The notes under the pieces: model-generated
Told to the model about the DNA's origin: nothing
Database searches by the model: none
Seen by the model: the letters and a program-made list of their open reading frames with translations, nothing else
Program-made: the position numbers and the translations under genes
Part shown: positions 31,112-38,321 of the stretch, piece by piece
Position numbering within the stretch: the first letter of the stretch is position 1
Layout: each line of letters opens with the position of its first letter
DNA from: an uncultured Slackia sp.
Lineage (GTDB): Bacteria; Actinomycetota; Coriobacteriia; Coriobacteriales; Eggerthellaceae
Assembly (NCBI GenBank): GCA_934661005.1
Contig: CAKUIK010000020.1
Location: 1 to 43,596, forward strand
DNA: 43,596 bases
Reading direction: 5' to 3'

Positions 31112-33784
31112 CTACCCCCTCCTTTGCGGGCAGGTGATTTCCGGGCAGAACGAACACGCCGAATCGTTTGAGGGAGCGGCTGGCACAACGCCCGCCAAAA
31201 GCTGGTCGAGCGCCTTGGCGACCCGCTCCTCGGTCGCATCGAGCAAATTGCCGAACGCGGGGCCGAACTCGCCCTTGTACACGCAGCGATCAGCCTTTAG
31301 ACCAGGAACATGCAATGGCTCTATGCTCCTGTCGAGCGCGCCCGACGCGGCAGGCGTGCGCCCGTAGCGAATATAAATCGCGCCCACCACATCGAGCCCC
31401 AGCAGGCGACGAATCGCCTGGGCATAAATGAGCGCCTGCACCTTGCCATGGCGCATGGCGCCGCCCTGCTTTTCTCCTTCGTACAAATCATATTCGGGCG
31501 AAAGCGAACTTTTATAGTCGACGATAATCGCACGTCCCCGCTCGTCCACATCGATGCGGTCGATTTTGCCCATGAGCAAATGGCCTGCATACGCAACGGG
31601 ACTCGCTGCAGGAATGTCGTATTCGAAATATGCAGGACGAAAGCCCGGCAGCAGCCGCGCTTCGGTTTCAAGGAAATCGACGAGCTTGCGCTTCAGGTCG
31701 GCAACCTCGCGGCGCTCGAACTCGCTTGTAGCAACAAGGCGGTTGCTCATCGGCTTCATGCTGTATTGCGCGGCTTCATGGTCTTCGAGCACGCTTCGCA
31801 TAAGCTCTCGTGCAACGGGCAGCGTGCCCTCTTCCACCTTCGGCCCAACGCCTTCCTGAAAACGCTTGTAGAAGTCTTCGAGCACGTTATGGGAGAAGTC
31901 GCCCATCTCTTTCGCGCCGAACGTCTCATCGAGCTCGTCGAGGCGAAGGCGGCGCAGCGCGAACCACTTCTGCGGGCATTCCAAATAGCTTTCGATTTGC
32001 GATGCCGAAAAGCACGGCTCGCTTATCACAACGCCGCCCTTTCCACGACGGGGCAGTATGAGTTTGCCTTGGTACGGCTCCGACACATGCCCCATATTCG
32101 GCACCTCAACGCGCGCACATACCTCCTGGCGCACCTCGCGCACGCTCGCATTCTCATAGAGCGCCTCTTCGCCGCGCTGCAACATGCCTGCCTGAAGCGT
32201 TTCAGGCAACGAGAACGGGTTGTCGATATCGTCGGGATTAGTGGGATCGGGGCGATAGCAATCCACAAATTCCTGCACCACGGCGGCGGGATAGGTCGGC
32301 GCGGCGTTTTCGTCGTTCAAACACCGTTCGATGAGCACGCTTGCGCCAGCTGCGCGAATGCAGCCCGAAAACGCCTCTCGAGCGCGCAGAAGCGCCTCGG
32401 GGCCTTGGCCAACCCCCAACGCGTCGAGCAACTCGACCGCCATATCATGCGTTTCCTTCAAGGGATACGCGACGCTTGTCATGTCGGTAAGCACCACGTG
32501 ATTGAGCGAACGCTCGCCGTAGGCAGCGAGCTGCGTCTGCGACATAATCACGACGCGTGGAGCGCCCTCTCCTGCTTGGCGCGAAACGTTGACGCTCGCG
32601 CACTCAAGCGCAGCCACGCATGCGCTTTGTTCGGCGCCCATAGCGCATGCGGCGCCAAACACGTCACGCAGCACGCCAATAGCCGAAAGCTGTTCTTTGA
32701 TATAGGCCTCGCGGCCCGCGCCAATCGAGCGGGCAGCATCTTCGAACACGCCGGCGATCGTGGCCGCCTCGGGCGATTCAACGAGGTCTTCAAAGTATTC
32801 GAAGGCGCGGCTTTCCTCGCGAAGCATCGCAAGACACGATTCCTTGTCGATAAGGCGGTCTCCGCGAATACGCGCTGCAAAATCGAACGCCGCATGCTTG
32901 TTCATGCGCGAAAACGGATTCAACGCGAAATCGGCCGCAGCGGCCACGTCGACGAAATCGGCTGAGCACAATGCAGAAACGCACCCAAACGCGCGACCGA
33001 AATCGGTAGCAGCAAAAGGAACGCTCGCCCGACATGCCACCGAGGCGCCCGAAGAGCACAGCGCGGGAGCCATGGCGCCATACAGCGCAAACGGGTCTCG
33101 AGCGGCAATGCCCACGGTTTCGCTGGCAGGTGCATTCAGGATGAATTCAGAGAGCAACGCAGGCTCTGCGTATCGTCCCGAAGGAAACGCGAATCGAACC
33201 GCGATGCCTTCCGGAGCACGCTCGATTTCACCTGAAAACATCGTCGTTTCACGTACCAGCGCGTTTTGGCTCGCAAGGAATTCCGCAAGCGCGGAGGCAG
33301 GGCGCACGTCAGAAAGCACGACTTCGCACCCAGGAAGCAAAACCTGCTCGGCTGAAAGAACGCGCCACGCCCTTCCTTCATCAATAAGGCCCGCGCCCGA
33401 CAAAATGCCCTCATACGCACGCACGCAGTTCAGAAGAGCCTCGGACCCAGTCGGGAGCACCTCGGCAGGCGCCGCCCCGGAAAGCGCGGCATCGAGCTCG
33501 GCGGTGCCCAAGCCGCCGTCAATCAAACGCATCGCAAGGCGCCATGTACCCTGCGACGACCACAATGCATCGCCCTGCGCCTCCAAGGCGGAAAAGAGCG
33601 CAACGCTTCTCTCAGAACGTGTCGCGATGCGGCGCGCGTCGCCATAGGCCTCCCAGAGCCCACTAAGCCAGGCGCGCGGCGTGGAATAGGTTGTTGAAAA
33701 TGTTTCAGGGCCGCAGGAGAGCGCGATGCGCTTTCGGGCGGCAAGCGCGGCATCCATACTCGAGAACAGCACGACTTTTTCCAT
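31112..33784 (-). CDS. addB: AddB-like PD-(D/E)XK nuclease subunit
   Basis: An 890-residue partner of AddA. The C-terminal nuclease domain has the iron-sulfur-type first Cys in IESYLECPQKWFALRRL, the catalytic strand MGKIDRIDVDERGRAIIVDYKSS, QALIYAQAI and the last Cys cluster CSFCPEITCPQRR, as in AddB. The N-terminal helicase-like part is weak: the start MEKVVLFSSMDAALAARKR carries no Walker A GxxGxGKT motif, which Firmicute AddB has, so this half is likely an inactive scanner like RecC. It is shorter than the AddB norm of about 1150 residues. The start is ATG at 33784 with GGAGGGG upstream. First gene of the addB-addA-vsr run. Confidence 0.82.
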   Translation of the reverse strand: MEKVVLFSSMDAALAARKRIALSCGPETFSTTYSTPRAWLSGLWEAYGDARRIATRSERSVALFSALEAQGDALWSSQGTWRLAMRLIDGGLGTAELDAALSGAAPAEVLPTGSEALLNCVRAYEGILSGAGLIDEGRAWRVLSAEQVLLPGCEVVLSDVRPASALAEFLASQNALVRETTMFSGEIERAPEGIAVRFAFPSGRYAEPALLSEFILNAPASETVGIAARDPFALYGAMAPALCSSGASVACRASVPFAATDFGRAFGCVSALCSADFVDVAAAADFALNPFSRMNKHAAFDFAARIRGDRLIDKESCLAMLREESRAFEYFEDLVESPEAATIAGVFEDAARSIGAGREAYIKEQLSAIGVLRDVFGAACAMGAEQSACVAALECASVNVSRQAGEGAPRVVIMSQTQLAAYGERSLNHVVLTDMTSVAYPLKETHDMAVELLDALGVGQGPEALLRAREAFSGCIRAAGASVLIERCLNDENAAPTYPAAVVQEFVDCYRPDPTNPDDIDNPFSLPETLQAGMLQRGEEALYENASVREVRQEVCARVEVPNMGHVSEPYQGKLILPRRGKGGVVISEPCFSASQIESYLECPQKWFALRRLRLDELDETFGAKEMGDFSHNVLEDFYKRFQEGVGPKVEEGTLPVARELMRSVLEDHEAAQYSMKPMSNRLVATSEFERREVADLKRKLVDFLETEARLLPGFRPAYFEYDIPAASPVAYAGHLLMGKIDRIDVDERGRAIIVDYKSSLSPEYDLYEGEKQGGAMRHGKVQALIYAQAIRRLLGLDVVGAIYIRYGRTPAASGALDRSIEPLHVPGLKADRCVYKGEFGPAFGNLLDATEERVAKALDQLLAGVVPAAPSNDSACSFCPEITCPQRRG

Positions 33785-33807
33785 GGACCCCTCCGCGCCT
33801 CGATACG

Positions 33808-33835
33808 AAAAAAGCCGCCCTAAACAGGCGGCTTT
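33808..33835 (-). terminator. Intrinsic terminator after tRNA-Glu
   Basis: On the minus strand AAAGCCGCC-TGTTTAG-GGCGGCTTT followed by TTTCG. It lies between the tRNA 3-prime end and addB, whose ribosome binding site follows closely, so addB may depend on readthrough or on its own promoter. Confidence 0.85.
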
Positions 33836-33845
33836 CAAATTTCAG

Positions 33846-33920
33846 TGGTGCCCCCAACGAGAATCGAACTCGTGTCTCAGCCTTGAAAGGGCCGCGTCCT
33901 AACCTCTAGACTATGGGGAC
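33846..33920 (-). tRNA. tRNA-Glu (anticodon TTC)
   Basis: 75 nt with encoded CCA. The acceptor GTCCCCA pairs with TGGGGGC with small deviations; the D-arm contains GTCTAGAGGTTAGGAC; the anticodon loop CTTTCAA gives TTC; the T-arm is CGAGTTCGATTCTCG. All cloverleaf elements are present. Confidence 0.95.
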
Positions 33921-33952
33921 GTGCTTTCCGCTTCGTTTGCGGCAGCTCGGAT

Positions 33953-33981
33953 ATTATTACAAACTCCGGCGGCTCATGCAA
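33953..33981 (-). promoter_or_regulatory. Promoter of tRNA-Glu
   Basis: TTGCAT (33976-33981) and AATAAT (33953-33958) with a 17-nt spacer on the minus strand place the transcription start about 26 nt before the tRNA. Confidence 0.65.
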
Positions 33982-34044
33982 GAACTTTTTTAAAAAAATT
34001 TTCCGAAGCCGTGCGGAACATGACGACCGAAGCAACCCGAGGCA

Positions 34045-34533
34045 TTAAGCCGTAATGTCGACAGTTTGAACATCCACGAGTTTCTGCAGGTCAGCAAGCG
34101 ATGAGCAAATCTGACAACCGCGACGGCCGCCCGAATACATAATGATGTCGAATAAAATCGCAGTTTCGTCGATGAACGTGGGGAACACCTTTTTCATACC
34201 AAGCGGGCTGCACCCGCCATGAATATATCCCGTCAATGGAAGCAGTTCGCGCGATTTGATCATCGCAACGCTCTTCTCCCCCGCCGCCGCAGCCGCCTTC
34301 TTAAGGTTCAGCTCCGCTTCGACAGGAACCATGAACACGTAATGCTCTCCGCTCTTGCCAACGGTTACAAGTGTTTTGAACACTTGGTCAGGATCTTGCC
34401 CCAAGGCCGCTGCAACTTCCACGCCAGAAACCGCAGCTTCAGCGTCATAGAAAAGCACCTCGTGCGGCAACCCCGCCGCATCGAACATGCGCATAGCGTT
34501 GGTCTTATCCTGAGCCTTATCGTGCTTCGACAC
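34045..34533 (-). CDS. ybaK: Cys-tRNA(Pro)/aminoacyl-tRNA deacylase YbaK/EbsC
   Basis: A 163-residue single-domain editing enzyme that hydrolyses mischarged tRNA, chiefly Cys-tRNA(Pro). Family features in order: MRMFDAAGLPHEVLFYDAE, ALGQDPDQVFKTLVTVG, YVFMVPVEAELNLKKAAAAAG, TGYIHGGCSPLGMKK (catalytic loop region), PTFIDETAILFDIIMYSGG and a C-terminal helix. The start chosen is GTG at 34533 (SKHDKAQDKTNAM) with GGGAAGAAGG directly upstream. The ATG at 34608 adds 25 residues that come from structured repeat copy A and do not resemble the family. Cytosolic, probably its own transcript. Confidence 0.9.
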   Translation of the reverse strand: MSKHDKAQDKTNAMRMFDAAGLPHEVLFYDAEAAVSGVEVAAALGQDPDQVFKTLVTVGKSGEHYVFMVPVEAELNLKKAAAAAGEKSVAMIKSRELLPLTGYIHGGCSPLGMKKVFPTFIDETAILFDIIMYSGGRRGCQICSSLADLQKLVDVQTVDITA

Positions 34534-34565
34534 AACAACCTTCTTCCCTGCTTGAGAGAACGTTC

Positions 34566-34688
34566 TTTTGTAGTGCGCTTTGGGGTGCGGATACGCAAGA
34601 TTCCGCACGAGCCGGACAGCCCAGTGGGCTGTCCGCGCGAGTCAGGACCTGCCCGAAGCGGATCCGCATCCCAAAGCACACTACAAAA
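34566..34688 (+). repeat. Structured repeat element, copy A
   Basis: 27-nt arms (34566-34592 and 34662-34688) pair with only two differences. Inside: AGATTCCGCAC (34598-34608), a 10-bp hairpin CGGACAGCCC/GGGCTGTCCG (34613-34635), then GCGAGTCAGGAC (34637-34648) and CTGCCCGAAGCG (34649-34660). The right arm overlaps the T-run of the rplL terminator, and the left arm ends 33 nt from the ybaK start. Confidence 0.75.
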
Positions 34689-34713
34689 AGAGCCGGGACG
34701 AATCCCGGCTCTT
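34685..34713 (-). terminator. Intrinsic terminator of the rplJ-rplL transcript
   Basis: On the minus strand AAGAGCCGGGA-TTCG-TCCCGGCTCTT followed by TTTG: an 11-bp stem, tetraloop and U-run. Confidence 0.9.
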
Positions 34714-34749
34714 GGTGCCTAACCTCGCTGGACGCATATATGTCAGCGA

Positions 34750-34848
34750 GCGGGTCTCTCGCGAGTGCGATTCGGGCGATGCCGAGGCGACGCGTATTTC
34801 GGTACGCGAGCCGAAAGCAGAACCCGAAACGTGCCGCGAGAGACCCGC
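34750..34848. repeat. Long inverted repeat in the rplL 3-prime region
   Basis: GCGGGTCTCTCGCG (34750-34763) pairs perfectly with CGCGAGAGACCCGC (34835-34848). The interior contains CGCGTA-TTTCGG-TACGCG. It lies between rplL and its terminator, so it would be transcribed as a large 3-prime UTR hairpin. A smaller hairpin, CGCGGTTC-GTA-GAACCGCG, directly follows the rplL stop. Confidence 0.65.
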
Positions 34849-34889
34849 GTAGCGTCGGCATAATACGCGGTTCGTAGAACCGCGTAAAA

Positions 34890-35264
34890 TTACTTCAGGG
34901 TAACGGCAGCGCCAGCACCCTCGAGCTGAGCCTTGACTTCCTCAGCCTTGTCCTTGGCAACGCCCTCGACGACAGCCTTGGGAGCACCCTCGACGACCTC
35001 CTTGGCCTCTTTCAGGCCAAGACCGGTGATCTCACGGACAACCTTGATGACAGCGATCTTGTTGTCGCCGAAGCCCTCGAGAACGACGTCGAACTCAGAC
35101 TTCTCCTCGGCAGCAGCGCCGCCCTCAGCAGGAGCAGCAGCAACAGCGACGGGAGCAGCAGCGGAAACGCCGAAGGTCTCCTCGATGTCCTTAACGAGCT
35201 CGGAAGCCTCGAGCAGGGTCATTTCTTTCAGAGCCTCGATGATCTCTTCACGAGTAACAGCCAT
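34890..35264 (-). CDS. rplL: 50S ribosomal protein L7/L12
   Basis: A 124-residue stalk protein, present in several copies per ribosome and recruiting translation GTPases. The N-terminal dimerisation helices MAVTREEIIEALKEMTLLE are followed by the Ala-rich hinge (SAAAPVAVAAAPAEGGAA) and the globular domain with KSEFDVVLEGFGDNKIAVIK, REITGLGLKEAKEVVEGAP and the ending GAGAAVTLK. Length and sequence are standard. The start at 35264 has GAAAGG upstream. It forms an operon with rplJ, separated by 88 nt. Confidence 0.98.
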   Translation of the reverse strand: MAVTREEIIEALKEMTLLEASELVKDIEETFGVSAAAPVAVAAAPAEGGAAAEEKSEFDVVLEGFGDNKIAVIKVVREITGLGLKEAKEVVEGAPKAVVEGVAKDKAEEVKAQLEGAGAAVTLK

Positions 35265-35352
35265 GATAGCTTTCCTTTCAAAGGGGCCATGCGCCCTTGC
35301 GCCTGGCCGGATTGTTGAATGTTATGCAGCGCGTTTTACGCTGCGGTTGCAA

Positions 35353-35871
35353 TTAAGCAGCCTTCTGGTCGGCGACGGCCTTGGTGACCTGAGCCAGACC
35401 CTGGGGCACGCCATTGACGCAAACGGCGAGAGCCTTGGCAACACCGTTGATAGCGGCAGCGATGTGGGCGAGCAGTTCCTCGCGAGAGGGCAGAGAAGCG
35501 ATAGCCTCGACCTCGGCGGCGGAAACGGCCTTGCCTTCCATCAAGCCACCCTTGATCTCCAGCTTGTCGTTGCCCTTGGCGAAGTTCTTGACGGCCTTCG
35601 CAGCAGCAGCAACGTCCTCACCAGCGAACACGAATGCGCTCGGGCCATTGAGCATGTCGTCGAGCGTAGGCAGCTCGGCATCCTCGAGGGCGATGTGCAC
35701 GAGGGTGTTCTTGTACACCTTCATGGAAGCACCAGCCTCGCGGACAGAACGACGGAGCTCCTGAACCTCCTTAACGGTCAGGCCGCAGTAATCGACGACC
35801 CAGACAGCGCCGGCGTTGCTGAGCTCCTCCTTGATAACGGCGAGAGTCTCTTGATTTTTGACGTTGGGCAT
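35353..35871 (-). CDS. rplJ: 50S ribosomal protein L10
   Basis: A 172-residue protein forming the base of the ribosomal stalk and binding L7/L12 dimers. It starts MPNVKNQETLAVIKEELSNAG and contains VVDYCGLTVKEVQELRRSVREAG, MKVYKNTLVHIA and GPSAFVFAGEDVAAAAKAV. The C-terminal helices that bind L12 follow and end in VADQKAA. The start ATG at 35871 has AGAAGGAGGTG, one of the strongest ribosome binding sites in the window. An L10 leader precedes it and is the expected site of autogenous control by L10/L12. Confidence 0.98.
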   Translation of the reverse strand: MPNVKNQETLAVIKEELSNAGAVWVVDYCGLTVKEVQELRRSVREAGASMKVYKNTLVHIALEDAELPTLDDMLNGPSAFVFAGEDVAAAAKAVKNFAKGNDKLEIKGGLMEGKAVSAAEVEAIASLPSREELLAHIAAAINGVAKALAVCVNGVPQGLAQVTKAVADQKAA

Positions 35872-36097
35872 GAGTACACCTCCTTCTTCTGAAAATCGGG
35901 TTCCGCCCCGTGGAGTGGAGCCGTTTCAGAAGAAACAAAAACGGCCCCCGCGTCTCAAAACAGCAGGGGCCGTCAAAGCAAATCGCTCTTCAGAACCACC
36001 TCGGCGGGCCGCATGCGAACATGCGATTGAACCTTTCGGTGCCAGCTGTCTTGGGCAGCGGAACTAACGTGTAGTTGCGCGTCTCTTAAACACGCAA
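35872..36097 (-). promoter_or_regulatory. L10 leader RNA with attenuator
   Basis: The leader carries features of the ribosomal L10 leader class: CCCAAGACAGCTGGCACC, then CCGCCGAGGTGG, and a strong internal hairpin-T-run at 35936-35973. L10 or the L10-L12 complex binds such leaders and represses its own operon. The class is established; assignment here is by motif. Confidence 0.8.
35936..35973 (-). terminator. Attenuator terminator in the L10 leader
   Basis: ACGGCCCCTGC pairs with GCGGGGGCCGT (one G-U) on the minus strand, followed by TTTTTG, 65 nt before rplJ. Confidence 0.82.
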
Positions 36098-36103
36098 AAC
36101 GAT

Positions 36104-36131
36104 ATTTTACTAAACGAAAATGGCCCGTCAA
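36104..36131 (-). promoter_or_regulatory. Promoter of the rplJ-rplL operon
   Basis: TTGACG (36126-36131) and TAAAAT (36104-36109) with a 16-nt spacer. The -35 box lies inside the probable terminator of the preceding membrane-protein gene. Confidence 0.7.
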
Positions 36132-36154
36132 GGATTTATTTTCCCGACGGACCA
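36113..36154 (-). terminator. Probable terminator of the membrane-protein gene
   Basis: TGGTCCGTCGGG and CCTTGACGGGCCA form an imperfect stem around AAAATAAAT, followed by TTTTCG on the minus strand, about 45 nt past the stop at 36197. Confidence 0.5.
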
Positions 36155-36196
36155 TCTTCAGAAATGCTTCACGAAATCGAGAAGCACACAAGCGAA

Positions 36197-38167
36197 CTAG
36201 GCGCTTTTCTGTTCAGCAGACGCATCGCTGCTCGCCGAAGAGGCGGCATCATCTTTTGCCGCGCCGTCACTCGCTTTGGCCTCATCGCTCGTCTTATTAG
36301 CAGCATCAACCGAAGATGCGCCATCGGCATCGGCCGAATTCGCCTTCGCGCCCTTCGCTGCTTCGATGGACTGCGCCGAGCACGTGGGGTCGCCTTCCAC
36401 ATGCTTGAAGGTAATCGTATCGCCCTGCGCATATTGAACGATTTCAATCATGCCCGGCAACGCGAAGTCGTAAATCTTGCTGTCGCCCTCAAGCGTCACA
36501 TAGAAGTGCGAGTTGCCCTCGATCACTGCCGTGGCGATTGTCTTAATAACGCCCGTCGCTTCGAGCGCCGAATCGCTCACCGAAGACGTATTCGCAGCCG
36601 AGCCATTCGCCGCGATGAGCGACAGGTACGACTTCTGCGTGTCAGCAACTGTGTCGCCAACCGCCACGTTCTGGTAGCTCTGAATGTCGACCATGGCGTA
36701 CTTCTTCACCAGGCCGGCATTGTCTTTCAGGGCCATGAAGTACGTCGGCGTGTTGTTCACATTAATAAGAATGGGGAACGTCGCCTCATAGCGCAAGTTC
36801 TGCACCTGGCCTTCGGCCGACTGCATGGCCGAGCTTTCCGTAGCGCCCGCGCATGAATAGAAGTGAGCCTCGGCCGTGCGCTGGTTCACCAGCACGAAGC
36901 CGACGATCGACTCGTCGCCCGTGGCGGAGGTAACACCCGTGTACAACCACACATCGTCGTCTTTCGCGATGTAGTTATAGCCTGCGTTGCCATCGGTGCC
37001 CGGGGTGGTTTGCACCACGCCGTTCTGACCAAGCCAGCTGTTCAACCAACCGTTGGTATACTTGCCATGCCAGTTGTACTGCTGAATGATGAGGCTCGCA
37101 GGATACACGTGGTCGACCCACTGGGGCACGTCTTCCACGGCAACATCCTGGCACTCGCCCGTCGCCGCGTTCACGAGCACCGCACGCGACACAGTCTCGC
37201 CGCCGAACAGGCCAATCGTGAAGTCACGCACCGGACAAATCCACCATGCGTTGCCGTCGTCGTCAATCTCGAACGACTTCTCGCCGAACATATAGAAGGG
37301 GTACTTCAGCTGCACATAGCGATCGATGTTGCGCGCCAAAGGTTCGCTTTCGGAATACTTGATTGCATGGTCGCTATCGAGGCGCACGACCTGGGCGTCC
37401 TGCGAAGTCATGTCGACAATGACGTACGCGGGAATGCCCTGTTCGCGATTCTGCAGCCACTTGAACAGGTCGGCATAGCCAAGGGGGCTCACGCGAACCG
37501 GATGGTTCTGGTAGTTGATTTGGCTATAAGTGGGCGCGATTTCGAACTGGCTCACCAAGTCAGACATGCTGCCCATGGTTCGGTTGCCCAAAAGCATGGC
37601 GGAATCGCGGTCGATAACGGGAACCTCGTCGTAATTGACTTCTTGGATGTCCTGTGTGAACTCGTCATCGGCGGGAACCAGAATGTTGGCGTACTTCTGA
37701 GCATTGCCCGGGAAGAACGACAGCGACAGCAGCGTGCCCACCACAACGAGCGCCGCCACGGCCACGGGAATCCACGAAAGCGTCTTGAAGGTTTTCGCCT
37801 TCGCCTTGGAAACTCCCACTTTCGCGGTGCCGTTCTTGTATGCGTGCGAGCGCGCGCGGAAGAACAAGAACAGCGGCAGCAGAATGAAAATGCCCACGAA
37901 CATCCACGTGTCCACCGAGTGAATGTTGATCGGCGGATGGAACCACCAATACGCCACCGCAATCACGATAACCGCGATAATGGCGCACGCGATCATCGCC
38001 TTTTTGCCCATGGTCGCGAATTTGTCTTTCATCTTGTTGAATTCTTCGTTGGTGTTGAATTCAACCTGCGGGGCGCCCTGCTGCGAGCCGCCGCCTGAAA
38101 AACCGCCCCCTACACCAAATGGATCGTCGCCGAAAAGAGCGGCGAACGGGTTTTGGTTGCCAGCCAT
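36197..38167 (-). CDS. Large membrane-anchored protein of unknown function
   Basis: A 656-residue protein. Residues 1-50 are a Gly/Gln/Asn-rich cytosolic segment (FGVGGGFSGGGSQQG). Three hydrophobic helices follow (about 58-76 AIIAVIVIAVAYWWF, 88-105 MFVGIFILLPLFLFF and 130-152 VAVAALVVVGTLLSLSFF). The remaining 430 or so residues form an extracytoplasmic domain with repeated aromatic segments such as PFYMFGEKSFEIDDDGNAWW and YIAKDDDVWLYTGVTSAT. The last 70 residues are an Ala/Ser/Asp tail. I do not recognise a family with a known function; the structure suggests a cell-envelope sensor or scaffold. The start ATG at 38167 has GAAAGG upstream. Monocistronic between the acnA terminator and the rplJ promoter. 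Confidence 0.8.
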   Translation of the reverse strand: MAGNQNPFAALFGDDPFGVGGGFSGGGSQQGAPQVEFNTNEEFNKMKDKFATMGKKAMIACAIIAVIVIAVAYWWFHPPINIHSVDTWMFVGIFILLPLFLFFRARSHAYKNGTAKVGVSKAKAKTFKTLSWIPVAVAALVVVGTLLSLSFFPGNAQKYANILVPADDEFTQDIQEVNYDEVPVIDRDSAMLLGNRTMGSMSDLVSQFEIAPTYSQINYQNHPVRVSPLGYADLFKWLQNREQGIPAYVIVDMTSQDAQVVRLDSDHAIKYSESEPLARNIDRYVQLKYPFYMFGEKSFEIDDDGNAWWICPVRDFTIGLFGGETVSRAVLVNAATGECQDVAVEDVPQWVDHVYPASLIIQQYNWHGKYTNGWLNSWLGQNGVVQTTPGTDGNAGYNYIAKDDDVWLYTGVTSATGDESIVGFVLVNQRTAEAHFYSCAGATESSAMQSAEGQVQNLRYEATFPILINVNNTPTYFMALKDNAGLVKKYAMVDIQSYQNVAVGDTVADTQKSYLSLIAANGSAANTSSVSDSALEATGVIKTIATAVIEGNSHFYVTLEGDSKIYDFALPGMIEIVQYAQGDTITFKHVEGDPTCSAQSIEAAKGAKANSADADGASSVDAANKTSDEAKASDGAAKDDAASSASSDASAEQKSA

Positions 38168-38237
38168 GAAATGCCTTTCTCATCGTATTCGGGCCTTCCC
38201 TTTTCCGCCCGAAAAATTGGTACGCGCCTTTGCATAC

Positions 38238-38270
38238 AAAAAGCGGCCGCACCGAAACCGGCACGGCCGC
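38238..38270 (-). terminator. Intrinsic terminator of acnA
   Basis: GCGGCCGTGCCG-GTTT-CGGTGCGGCCGC followed by TTTTTG on the minus strand, about 50 nt past the acnA stop. Confidence 0.92.
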
Positions 38271-38321
38271 CTGAATGCAGTCTTGCATGGACGAATCAGG
38301 CGCGAAGCCCCACGTCAAGTT

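Noticed and set aside
31310..32965. 551-codon plus-strand frame opposite addB
   Set aside because: Antisense to a gene with clear nuclease motifs; no ribosome binding site and no domain.
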